64,000 nucleotides of DNA, taken from positions 1-64,000 of the forward strand of contig CAVUCH010000020.1 of assembly GCA_963739995.1 (NCBI GenBank), given 5' to 3'. The position numbers were made by a program, and so were the translations under genes. This stretch comes from CAVUCH01 sp963739995. GTDB taxonomy: Bacteria > Acidobacteriota > Vicinamibacteria > Vicinamibacterales > JAENWD01. A model generated the notes under the pieces. That model had not been told where the DNA came from, did not search any database, and was given only the letters and a program-made list of their open reading frames with translations. Shown here piece after piece: positions 9,528 to 18,505 of this stretch (position 1 is the stretch's first letter; each line of letters begins with the position of its first letter).

Positions 9528-10367
9528 TCAGGGTGGCGGGCGCTGGCTCCAGGGATTCTTGCCGGTCTCGCGGATGTACCGCTCGCGCGCTACGTTGTCC
9601 AGGAATGGCAGCGCCGCAGCCGCCACCTCCTCCGCGCGTTCGCGTGGCACGACGACGACGCCATCGCCGTCAGCCAGTACGATGTCGCCGGGGCGGACGA
9701 GCACGCCGCCGATGGTGACCGGGCGGTTCACGGATTCGAGCTCGTTGCGGCCCGGCCGGATGCCGCGGGCGAGCCGCCGGAAGTACGCGGGCACCTTGTG
9801 GTGGATGATCTCGTCGGTGTCCGCCAGCCCTCCGCTCGTGACCAGCCCGACCATGCCGCGCCCCTGCCAGTTCCTGATGTTCGTCGAACCGATGCTGCGG
9901 CTCTCGCCATCCTCCATCGCGTCGATGACCAGGATCGACCCAGGCGCAAGGACGTCCATGAACGCCTCTGACGTCAACGTGCTGTACCAATTGCCGATGA
10001 TCCGGTCGTCCATCTTCGGCTCGCGCCTGTTGGTCGGCACATACCGTGCGGTGACCGCAATGCCGACGATGCGATGCGTGAACCGATCGGTATCCTTCCA
10101 GAGGGCGTGGATTGCGGGATCGACGAGACCGACGTCCTGCAGACCGACCACGTCCATGCCATCCGACACATCCGCCACCCGCAGGTACTTGTACTCGGCG
10201 AGGATGCGCGCGTTGTCCTCGGCCAGATACGCCTTGTACAGGATGAAGAGCTTCACGTCCTTGTGAATGGCCTTCTCGGCCGGCTGCTGGGCCGCACTCA
10301 TCGAGGATGCGGTTACGACAGCCAGCGCAGCGAATGCGAGCAGCGGCAGGCGCCTTCCTTCAGTCAT
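9528..10367 (-). CDS. RraA-family protein with signal peptide
   Basis: 279 residues. A Sec signal peptide (basic start, hydrophobic core, SMSAAQQ cleavage region) precedes an RraA / HMG-aldolase-type domain recognised by GSILVIDAMEDGE, WQGRGMVGLVTSGGLADTDEI and VRPGDIVLADGDGVVVVP. Classical cytoplasmic RraA relatives are either RNase E regulators or metal-dependent aldolases acting on 4-hydroxy-4-methyl-2-oxoglutarate. In the aldolases the usual loop is GxxRD, here GGLADTDE, so the catalytic arginine may be missing. The ATG at 10367 is preceded by GAGGT. Export of a RraA fold is unusual, and the substrate is unknown. Confidence 0.8.
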   Translation of the reverse strand: MTEGRRLPLLAFAALAVVTASSMSAAQQPAEKAIHKDVKLFILYKAYLAEDNARILAEYKYLRVADVSDGMDVVGLQDVGLVDPAIHALWKDTDRFTHRIVGIAVTARYVPTNRREPKMDDRIIGNWYSTLTSEAFMDVLAPGSILVIDAMEDGESRSIGSTNIRNWQGRGMVGLVTSGGLADTDEIIHHKVPAYFRRLARGIRPGRNELESVNRPVTIGGVLVRPGDIVLADGDGVVVVPRERAEEVAAAALPFLDNVARERYIRETGKNPWSQRPPP

Positions 10368-10605
10368 GTCTTTGACCTCGCCCGTATCGCAGGCAGTTAC
10401 CACCACGCTCTCGGGATCACGCCGCCTCGTCATCGGAAGCTGAGCCCGGATCGCTCCGGTCTTCATCGCCAGCGGCGGACGGGAACGGCCCGCGGCAGGT
10501 GCCTCACGACGCTGGCCGTGACCTCACGTCGCGTGAGCGGCGACCCGAGGTCCTCGCCGAGCAAAGCACTTCGGGTCCCGCCTGTCGCGGCGCAGGACGA
10601 TTCGT

Positions 10606-11838
10606 CTACGCTCCGTCGTCGCTGTTCGCTGGCGCTGGCGTTTTCCCGGCGTCTGGTGAGGCCCCGGGCGCGCTCGTGCCGTCAGCGTCCGGGCGGGCAC
10701 CAAGAGGCGGGGCCGGCGGTCCAGGCGCGGGGGGTTGATCGGACGCCGTGACCCGTTTGCCGAGACGCAGCGAGTAGCTGCTCAGGAAGATGTGGCGGGG
10801 GAACGTGGCATCGCCCGGAATGCCCGTGTACGGGTTCGCATGACGATTGTAGTAATAGCCAAGCGGGACGTTGAACGAGACGGAGTGCGGCCCCTGCGTA
10901 TAGCTGACGCTGGGCTCGACGAACATCTCCGTACCCGGACGCCGCCATCCATGGCTCCCGCCGAACAGGTCGTACCGGTTCAGGCCCTCCACCCGCCACG
11001 CCAGGCCGGCGCTGAGGCCTCGCCACACATGAACGGTCCCCCCGAGCCGGGCCAGGTACTGGTCGGGCACGGAGTTCACGTCGAGTCCCGCGAACGGGCC
11101 GGTGTTGGTTGGCAGGCCGAGGACGGCGATGATCGAGGGCGTGTCGTTGGTGTCCCTGGGATTGACGAGGTAGCTGCCCGATGCGAACAGGAACGTGCGC
11201 TTGATGCGCCAGAACGCGTGCCCCTCCAGCATCACGCCCCAGCCGCCATCTCCGGGCTGGACCGACTGGTCGACGTAGCGGAGCGCTTCGACCCGGTCGA
11301 TGCGACCGATGAAAACGTCCTGGTACTGAGAGTTGCCCGTCGGGAGCTTGAGGCCCCCGCCAGCCGCGACGTTCCAGTCGCGATGCGTCTGAGGATTGAA
11401 GATCCAGGCACGGCTCGTGAGGGTGATGTCGCCGACGCCGCGCCCGTGCTGTGGAATCTCGACGCGCGGGGCAGGGAACGGATAGGCCGGATCGCGCAGC
11501 GCCCATGACGAGTTCACAAACGGGACGCCGATCGACACGCTCAGCCGCCGGTTGAGCGCGTAGCTCACACTGATGTCGAACAGGTTCTGGCGATTGTTGA
11601 CGTAGTTTTCGAGCTCCTGCCGCTGCACCTGCTCTTCGGTACCGCTGTAGTGATCGTTCGACACGAGGTTCCTCGACGACAGGTTCAGCTGCCAGTCGCC
11701 GGGCTCGTGATAGGCATTAGCGTTCGCGCCAAACACGGGCGCGTTGTTTCTGATGAGCACTCAACCTTGCGCGAAGGCGCGGGGAGTGAGCGCCAGCACA
11801 CAGACGAGACTTACAGCCGCAACAAGAATGGTCCGCAT
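10606..11838 (-). CDS. Outer-membrane barrel-like protein with in-frame TGA after the signal peptide (possible selenoprotein or nonsense allele)
   Basis: Reading from ATG 11838, which has GGAGG 9 bases upstream, gives 25 residues: a perfect signal peptide ending TPRAFAQG, then TGA at 11763-11761. The same frame then stays open for 384 residues to 10606. The downstream part is beta-rich (alternating strands, LNLSSRNL, ISVSYALNRRLSVSIGVPF) with a proline/alanine-rich tail, like acidobacterial transporter-type outer-membrane proteins. The only other start, GTG 11760, would have no export signal. Signal peptidase would leave the TGA-encoded residue third in the mature chain, and the rest contains no cysteine. 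TGA may encode selenocysteine (a hairpin follows), or it may be a nonsense mutation or sequence error. Confidence 0.7.
11725..11743 (-). promoter_or_regulatory. Candidate bSECIS hairpin after the TGA of the barrel protein
   Basis: On the coding (reverse) strand, 17 bases after the TGA at 11763-11761, the sequence CGCGCC-CGTGTTT-GGCGCG forms a perfect 6-bp stem with a 7-base loop. The loop begins 23 bases after TGA and has G as its second base. These spacings fall inside the general description of bacterial SECIS elements. GC-rich hairpins arise easily by chance in this genome, so the evidence is only suggestive. Confidence 0.4.
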
Positions 11839-11971
11839 CGAACGCCGCCTCCGGAGCTGTTGAACGAGGGGCTTAGGCTACGGCCACCGCGCGGTCAGCT
11901 CAATAGCACCTTTCGATTAGGCGTCCGCGCCTTGTGAACTACACGCAGGGTGCAACGGATGCTGGACGCGG

Positions 11972-14384
11972 TCACTCAGCGCGCAGGGCCACCGTGGGGT
12001 CGATCGTGGTCGCCCGGCGGGCCGGCATGTAACAGGCGAGGGCGGCCACGCCGAGCAGCGCCGCGGCCGCCACGGCGAACGTTGCCGGGTCGGTCGGCGA
12101 GACGCCGAACAGGAGTGTGCTCATCACCCTCGTCAGAGCCAGCGAGCCCACCATTCCGACGACGACGCCGGAAAAAGCCTGTCCCATTCCATGGCCCAGG
12201 ATTAGACGCCTGACGGCGGCCGGATCTGCGCCGAGCGCGATGCGGATGCCAATTTCCCGAACCCGCTGACTTACGACGAACGACACCACGCCGAACACAC
12301 CGATTGACGCCAGCACCACAGCCACGGTCGCAAACAGGATCAGCAGCACCATCGAGGAGCGCATCGGCGCAAGCGAGGTCTGCACCACCTCCTGCAGCGA
12401 TCTGATGCCGAACACCGGCAGGGCGGGGTCGAGTGCCTGTATCTGGCTGGTCGCCGCCCGTGCGACCGCGGTGAGGTCTCCCGCTGTGCGCACGACGAAA
12501 TCGAAACTGCCGAATACCGGCATCACCGCGTGTGGCAGATACACGATGGCTGGCGTCTCGGCATCCAGTCCTTCGAGCTTGACGTCCTCGACGATCCCCA
12601 CGATCGCGGTCGCCGGGAAAGGCCCTTCGAGCGGCCCCAGCACCACGGGGCGGCCGATCGGATCTTCCGACGGCCAGAAGCGGCGGGCCAGCGAGCGGCT
12701 GATCACGACCGAGGGCGCGTGATCAGCGCGGTCGTCGACGGTGAGCAGGCGTCCCCGCACCGGGCGGATGCCCAGAGTCCGGAAGTACTCCGGACTGACA
12801 ACCTGGTACCGCACGACGGGAGGAGTCTGCTGCGGGGGTAGGAGACGCCCGGTGATGTTCAGCCAGGCACCGCTGCCTCCATCTGCCACCGGGACGCGGT
12901 TCACGATTGCGGCCGATTCGACGCCGGGGAGCCGGCGCACGCTCTCGAGCGCACGCTGGAAGAACTGCAGCCGGCGTGCGGGCTCCGGATATCGGGAGTC
13001 CGGGAGCGAGACGCGAAACGTCACGAGGCGGGCAGTCTGAAAGCCTGGGTCCACCTGCTGCAGCCGCAAGAAGCTCTTGACCAGCAGGCCGGCGCCCGTC
13101 AACAGCACGACGGCCAGCGCCAGCTCCGAGACGACGAGTGCGCCTCGCAGGCGATGGCGGCCGGTCGCCCGCTCGCCGTCGCGCATGGCGATCACGGTCG
13201 TGCGACCGGCGAGCTGGAATGCGGGCACGAGACCAAAGAGCACGCCGGCCGAGAGCGACACGACCACTGTGAAGACCAGCACCCGCGCGTCGATGGTGAC
13301 CTCGTGGAGCCGCGGCAGATCCGGCGGCAGCAGGGCGCGCAGCAGATCCAGCAGCACAGCCGCCACGCCGAGCCCCGCCGCCCCTCCCAAGGCGCCAAGC
13401 AGCAGGCTTTCCGTGAGCAGCTGCCTGACCAGCCGCCAGCGGCCTGCCCCGAGGGCCTGCCGCAGGGCGATCTCTCGTCCACGGGTGACGGCACGCGCGA
13501 GCAGCAGGTTACCCACGTTTCCGGCCGCGATCAGCAGGACGAGCGTCACCGCGCCCATCAGCACGAGCAGGCGCGTCCGCACGTTGCGTGTGAGATCTTC
13601 GTCGAACGGACGGACTGCCACCGTCACGTTCTCGTTCGCTTGCGGGTGCGCCTGCCGGGCGCGAGCCATGACGGACTCGAGTTCGGCGGCCGCCGCGACC
13701 GGGGAAGCGCCCGGACGAAGGCGGGCGACAACCTGGAGAGCGTACTCGGTCCGCGATTGCCGCAGGTCGGTGGGGAACCCCGACGGAATCCAGAACTCCG
13801 CTTGGCGGTCGGGAAAGCCGAACTCCAGCGGCATGACGCCCACCACCGTCGTCGCGCGGTTGTCGATCAGGATCGAACGCCCGATTACCCCCGGATCGCT
13901 GCCGAAGATTCGCTGCCAGGTGCTGTAGCCCAGGACGACGACGGGGGCTGCGCCGGGCTCGTCGTCGATGGCGGTGAAGGTTCGTCCGAGCAGGGCACGG
14001 GTCTGCAAGACCTCGAAGATGCTGCCCATGCTGCGAACGCCCGCCAGCCGCATCGGCTCACCGTGACCGGTGAGGTTCGCATTGGTCGCGCGGTACGCGG
14101 CCATGGCCTCGAAGGTCGTGCTGGCGCGGCGCCAGTCGTCGAAGTTGCCCGGCGATACCGCACCGCGGGCGTACTCGCCGATTGATCGCCTTGTGCCAGA
14201 GCGTGAAGAGCCGATCGGGATCCGGATACGGCAAGGGCCTGAGGAGCACGGCGTTGACGACGCTGAAGATCGCGGTGTTTGCCCCGATGCCAAGCGCCAG
14301 CGTCAGGATCGCAACGGCCGCGAAGCCCGCGTTCCGGCGAAGAGCCCTAAGACCGTACCGGACATCCTGCAGCAGCGTGCCCAT
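11972..14384 (-). CDS. Orphan MacB/FtsX-type ABC permease (ADOP family), frameshifted near the N-terminus
   Basis: About 804 residues if one frameshift is repaired. The start at 14384 (MGTLLQDVRYGLRALRRN) and first helix are in one frame up to LWHKAIN. The family then continues in another frame from IGEYARGAVSPGNFDDWRR to the end; the junction is near 14183 and implies one extra base or two missing. Layout: helix 1, periplasmic MacB_PCD-type domain, three FtsX helices, a second periplasmic domain, and three FtsX helices ending CYMPARRATTIDPTVALRAE. No ATPase gene is adjacent, as usual for this acidobacterial orphan class. It may be a decayed gene or a sequencing error, since the rest is fully conserved in pattern. 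Confidence 0.85.
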
Positions 14385-14585
14385 GTGTTGTTCCGGCGAC
14401 GCATTGAACCGTGCCCGACTTGCGTCGCGCCAGCCGGAACACGGTCCAACATCCGTGCCGGGTAGGAGCGCTGGGAACTACAGGGAGTGGGCCAAAAGGA
14501 ATGGGTTCCGGCGGAGCAGGCGTCCGCTCGCGGGACTGACCGTGCCGGGAACGAACACCGGAAGGAAGCCCGGAGACCGACCTCT

Positions 14586-14795
14586 CTAGAGGGTGGCGCG
14601 GGACCGGTCCGGCCCGCCGGCGTCCCGGCGGCGCTCTTCGATGCTCCAGATTTCGGAGCAGATCTGGCAGCGGAGATACACCAGCGCGCCGGCGCTCGTG
14701 GTGGCCTCCGCGGCGGTCGCCGTGCACCGGGGGCACGGGGTCGTCCTCGGTTGAGAGATGTCAGAGGCTGCCGATGATCCACTCGAGGCGTGCAT
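14586..14795 (-). CDS. Mini zinc-ribbon protein
   Basis: 69 residues from ATG 14795. Two CxxC knuckles (CPRC and CQIC) about 20 residues apart form a rubredoxin/zinc-ribbon fold, followed by SEIWSIEERR. No further domain is present. It is transcribed away from a second, related mini zinc ribbon at 14911-15102. The shared pattern YLRC-x-x-C-x-x-x-W-S suggests a duplicated pair. Such proteins may bind nucleic acid or act as small regulators, but no function is established. The ribosome binding site is weak, so the start is not certain. Confidence 0.6.
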   Translation of the reverse strand: MHASSGSSAASDISQPRTTPCPRCTATAAEATTSAGALVYLRCQICSEIWSIEERRRDAGGPDRSRATL

Positions 14796-14910
14796 GGTGG
14801 CTCGTGGGATGACCACCAGACTGTATGTATAACTCCGCCGTATGTCAATCCCGTGCCGCCCGGCTCTTCCAGGACCGCGTCCAGATGGCCTATGATGCGC
14901 AAACACAACC

Positions 14911-15102
14911 ATGGAACGACGGCAGCAAGGCCCGGAGACGCACCCCCCCGTGAGCGGCTTCTCGTGTCCCGACTGCGGGGGCACGCACGTACGCCTGGCA
15001 ACCGTCGCCGAACGCTTCTTCTACCTGCGGTGCGATGTCTGCGAGCAGGTGTGGTCGCATCCCGAACGGCGGCAGATGCAGCGGCGCCTGACGCAGCGGT
15101 GA
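14911..15102 (+). CDS. Mini zinc-ribbon protein, divergent partner
   Basis: 63 residues. CPDC and CDVC knuckles (residues about 19-22 and 41-44) with the same downstream pattern (FFYLRCDVCEQVWSHPERR) as the divergent gene at 14586-14795. The two start codons are about 115 bases apart and share the intergenic region, so common control is possible. The protein is soluble and basic. Function unknown. Confidence 0.65.
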   Translation: MERRQQGPETHPPVSGFSCPDCGGTHVRLATVAERFFYLRCDVCEQVWSHPERRQMQRRLTQR

Positions 15103-15216
15103 AGGCTGCGACGGGTGCGAACCCCGTGCGGGGCAAGCACCAGCCACACACGAACGCGGCAAGACGGGCGCGCCGCGTAACCCCGGCGTTCGTGTCCCCA
15201 AACGGGAGCAGCACGG

Positions 15217-16374
15217 ATGATGAGGCGGCGTGATCGCACCTCTGAGGGCCTGGCGATCGTCCAGGACGCCTCGCGCAGGAACTTCCTGAAGCGGCTCGTC
15301 GCAGGTGCTGGCGTCGTCGGTGTAGGCGGACTGGACGCGGTGCTGGGTTCCGAATGGAATCCTGCGGGCCGCCAGTCACCGCAGACGTACACCAACCCGG
15401 TGTACGCGGGGTCGATGCCGGATCCGTTCGTACTGCTGCACCAGGGAACCTATTACGCGTTTGGCACGACCGGCAGCGACCGCAAACCGGATGGCCGCGT
15501 CTTCACGGTGCTCCGATCGACCAATCTCGTGGAGTGGCAGGAGCTCGGAGGAGCGCTCACGCCGCCCACGCCGGATGCCGCGTATCGGTCCTGGGCTCCG
15601 GAAGTCGCGCACGAGAACGGCACGTTCTTCCTCTATTACGCCATGGGCGGCAAGGAGGAAGAGACGTTCGCGCTGCGGGTAGCGACGAGCCGCACGCCGG
15701 ACGGGCCGTACACGGATAACGGCACCCCTCTCATCGATTGCGAGCGTAACCGGTTCACGATCGACGCCCACCCGTTCAGGGACGCGGACGGGCAGTGGTA
15801 CATGTTCTACGCGCGCAACTTCCTGGACACGGAAGGCGGCGTGTTCCCGGGGACTGCCGTCGTCGTGGACAGGCTCGTGAACATGACGAAGCTGGCGGGC
15901 GGATGCGGCACCGTCGTGCGCGCGCGCCATCCCTGGACACTCTACGAGGCCAGGCGCCGGATGAACGTTTACAACAGGACGTTCGACGAGTGGCACACCA
16001 TCGAGGGGGCGTTCGTCCGCCGTTACGACGGACGCTATTACTGCTTCTACAGCGGCTCCAATTACCAGACTGCCTCGTACGGGGTCGACTACGTGGTGGC
16101 AGATCACGTCATGGGACCGTACATGGGCCAGGGAAGCGAGGCCCGCGTGCTGAGCGGCGTGCCCGGAAAGGTGCGCGGGCCTGGACACCACTCGCTTGCC
16201 GTCGCGCCCGACGGCACGTCGGAGTACGTGGTGTACCACGCATGGGATGCCGACATGAAGGTGCGGCAACTCTGCATCGACCCGCTCGCGTGGACACGGG
16301 AGGGTCCGCGCTGCCTCGGACCGACGACCACCCCTCAGCCGCGCCCCGCGGTTCGAGCAACGCCGCCCGCCTGA
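15217..16374 (+). CDS. Glycoside hydrolase family 43-like protein, Tat-exported
   Basis: 385 residues. A twin-arginine signal (SRRNFLKRLVAGAG) near residue 20 indicates folded export. The five-bladed GH43 propeller is recognised by PVYAGSMPDPFV (Asp69, presumed general base), RSWAPEVAHENGTFFLYYAMG, and FTIDAHPFRDADGQWYMFYAR, where the Asp would be the pKa modulator. HTIEGAFVRRYDGRYYCFYSG contains the likely acid Glu, and GPGHHSLAVAPDG closes the pattern. The family cleaves arabinan, xylan or related plant glycans; the exact substrate cannot be read. The ATG lies downstream of GGGAG. It is followed 100 bases later by a sensor kinase that may be unrelated. Confidence 0.85.
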   Translation: MMRRRDRTSEGLAIVQDASRRNFLKRLVAGAGVVGVGGLDAVLGSEWNPAGRQSPQTYTNPVYAGSMPDPFVLLHQGTYYAFGTTGSDRKPDGRVFTVLRSTNLVEWQELGGALTPPTPDAAYRSWAPEVAHENGTFFLYYAMGGKEEETFALRVATSRTPDGPYTDNGTPLIDCERNRFTIDAHPFRDADGQWYMFYARNFLDTEGGVFPGTAVVVDRLVNMTKLAGGCGTVVRARHPWTLYEARRRMNVYNRTFDEWHTIEGAFVRRYDGRYYCFYSGSNYQTASYGVDYVVADHVMGPYMGQGSEARVLSGVPGKVRGPGHHSLAVAPDGTSEYVVYHAWDADMKVRQLCIDPLAWTREGPRCLGPTTTPQPRPAVRATPPA

Positions 16375-16474
16375 GCGCCGCAGGCACTGCGAAACGCGTG
16401 AAAAGGGCGCCTGCCTCGTCCGTAACGAGATCCTTGCGTGCGCGCGCAATTCGGGATGGAATGGCCCGGCCGCG

Positions 16475-18415
16475 ATGTTCCACACACCACCGCTCCTGCG
16501 CGCCGGTTTCGCGGCCGTGCTTGCCGTGTTCGTTGTGGTGGCGGTGCTGGCGGGGAGCGCACTCCGACGCGCGGAAGACTCCGGCCGGCTGCTGGTATAC
16601 ACCGAACAGGTTCTGACACAGCTCGAAGCGATCCTGGCGCGCAGCGTGGACGCGGAAACCGGCATCCGCGGCTTCCTCCTCACGGGCGACGCGCAGTTTC
16701 TCCAACCGTTCGACGACGCAGAGCGTGCACTGCCGCGACAGCTGAACGAACTGGCGGCGCTCACCGCGGACAATCAGCGGCAGCAGCAGCGGCTCGAACT
16801 ACTGCGAACACGAGTGGCGAGCCACATCCACTACCTGCGCCTTCTCCGGCTCGATTACGGGAACAACCGGCCGCTGCGCCTCGGCAGGGCGCTCGAGCAG
16901 CGCGCAATGATGCAGGCCGTCCGCGAAACGCTCGGCGCTATGCAGCGGGATGAACTGGCGCTGCGTGATACGCGCCTGCGCGAGGATGTACGCGCGGTGC
17001 AGCTCATCCGCATGCTGGGCACGACGGTCGTGGCGCTCATGGGCGCGCTCCTGGTGTGGGTTTACGTGCTGCTCGAACGCGACGAGCGGCGGCGCGCCGC
17101 GAACGCGACAGCGCTGCGTGAGGCGAACGACGCCCTGGAGCGGAGGGTGGAGGACCGCACCACCGCGTGGGCGACTGCCAACGCTGAGCTGAGTGCGGTC
17201 GTGGCGCGCGAGCAACAGGCCCGGGCCGAACTGGAAACGGCGAGCCGTCTGAAAGACGAGTTCCTGATGACCATCTCACACGAGCTGCGCACGCCGTTGA
17301 ACACGATCCACGGCTGGGTACGCATGCTGCAAACCGGCGCCGTCCCCGACTCGCAGCAGTCCCGCGCGCTGGACATCATCGAACGCAATACGCGCGCGCA
17401 GGCGCGGATCGTCGAGGATCTGCTGGACGTGTCGCGGATCATCACCGGGAAGCTCCAGCTGCACGTGCGCCGTATCGACCTGCGTGGCGTGGTACAGGCA
17501 GGCATCGAGTCCATCCGGCCAGCTGCCGCCGCCAAGCCCATCGAGCTGGAAACGCGCATCGGCGAGGGACCATTCCTCGTCACGGGAGACGCCGATCGTT
17601 TGCAGCAGGTGGTGTGGAACTTCCTCTCGAACGCCCTGAAGTTCACGCCCGCGCACGGCCGCGTGACGGTGACGCTCGACCGGCAGGAGAACGCCGTCCG
17701 GTTGTCGGTGGCGGACAGCGGGATCGGGATCGTCCGCGAGTTTCTGCCGTTCGTCTTCGACCGGTTCCGACAGGGGGACACCGGCACAACGCGAGCGCAC
17801 GGGGGGTTGGGACTGGGGCTCGCCATCGCGCGCAATCTCGTGGAACTGCACGGAGGCAGCGTTGAAGTCGACAGCGCCGGCTTGAATCAAGGCACCACCT
17901 TCACGGTGCAGTTGCCGTCGGTCACACCAGCCCGGGAGGGTCAGCACGGCGAGCTGGTGGAACAGCCGCTGGCGCCGGGAGGATTGGTGCTCGGTCACGC
18001 ACATCGCCTCGACGGCCGCCGCGTGCTCGTGGTCGACGACGAGCCGGAATCGCGCGACCTGCTGGCCCACGTGCTCCAACACGCGGGCGCGCAGGTGACC
18101 ACGGCGAGCTCCGCCGTGGAGGCCTGGGCGGTCCTGGAGTCGAACGCACCAGACGTGCTGGTCTCCGACATCGAAATGCCGGGTGAGGACGGGTACACGT
18201 TGATACGCCGCGCGCGAGGCCTGAGCACCGTCCAGACGGGCCGCATGATCGCCGTGGCCGTGACCGCGCATGCCCGGCCGAAGGATCGCGTACGCGCGCT
18301 GCAGGCCGGTTACCAGTGGCACCTCGCGAAGCCCCTCGAGCCGGCGGAGCTCGTCGCCGTCATCGCGTCCTTGCTGTTGTCGGAGAACGACCCTGAGCGC
18401 ATCCCGCTGGCCTGA
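16475..18415 (+). CDS. Hybrid sensor histidine kinase with CHASE3 and REC domains
   Basis: 646 residues. TM1 is at about residues 10-28. A CHASE3-type extracellular helical domain (ARSVDAETGIRGFLLTGD) runs to about 175, with TM2 at about 180-200, then a coiled linker. HisKA follows with phospho-accepting His269 in SHELRTPLN, then HATPase_c (NFLSNALKF, ADSGIGI, HGGLGLGLAIARNLVELHGG), and a C-terminal receiver with RVLVVDDEPES and phosphorylatable Asp565 in VSDIEMPGEDG. The gene is thus a membrane hybrid kinase that relays phosphate internally. No separate DNA-binding response regulator or Hpt protein is seen nearby, so the output partner is unknown. Confidence 0.9.
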   Translation: MFHTPPLLRAGFAAVLAVFVVVAVLAGSALRRAEDSGRLLVYTEQVLTQLEAILARSVDAETGIRGFLLTGDAQFLQPFDDAERALPRQLNELAALTADNQRQQQRLELLRTRVASHIHYLRLLRLDYGNNRPLRLGRALEQRAMMQAVRETLGAMQRDELALRDTRLREDVRAVQLIRMLGTTVVALMGALLVWVYVLLERDERRRAANATALREANDALERRVEDRTTAWATANAELSAVVAREQQARAELETASRLKDEFLMTISHELRTPLNTIHGWVRMLQTGAVPDSQQSRALDIIERNTRAQARIVEDLLDVSRIITGKLQLHVRRIDLRGVVQAGIESIRPAAAAKPIELETRIGEGPFLVTGDADRLQQVVWNFLSNALKFTPAHGRVTVTLDRQENAVRLSVADSGIGIVREFLPFVFDRFRQGDTGTTRAHGGLGLGLAIARNLVELHGGSVEVDSAGLNQGTTFTVQLPSVTPAREGQHGELVEQPLAPGGLVLGHAHRLDGRRVLVVDDEPESRDLLAHVLQHAGAQVTTASSAVEAWAVLESNAPDVLVSDIEMPGEDGYTLIRRARGLSTVQTGRMIAVAVTAHARPKDRVRALQAGYQWHLAKPLEPAELVAVIASLLLSENDPERIPLA

Positions 18416-18505
18416 CGTGAGCGCGTGCCAGTGACGATATCGCAGGCGCGTCCGTGTGCAGATTGATGGCGTGACTGGGCAGGGCTCAGGCCCTGCACGC
18501 TTGCC

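Noticed and set aside
10606..11760. GTG 11760 as the true start of the barrel protein
   Set aside because: It would remove the export signal from an outer-membrane protein, while the in-frame upstream segment has a strong ribosome binding site and perfect signal peptide.
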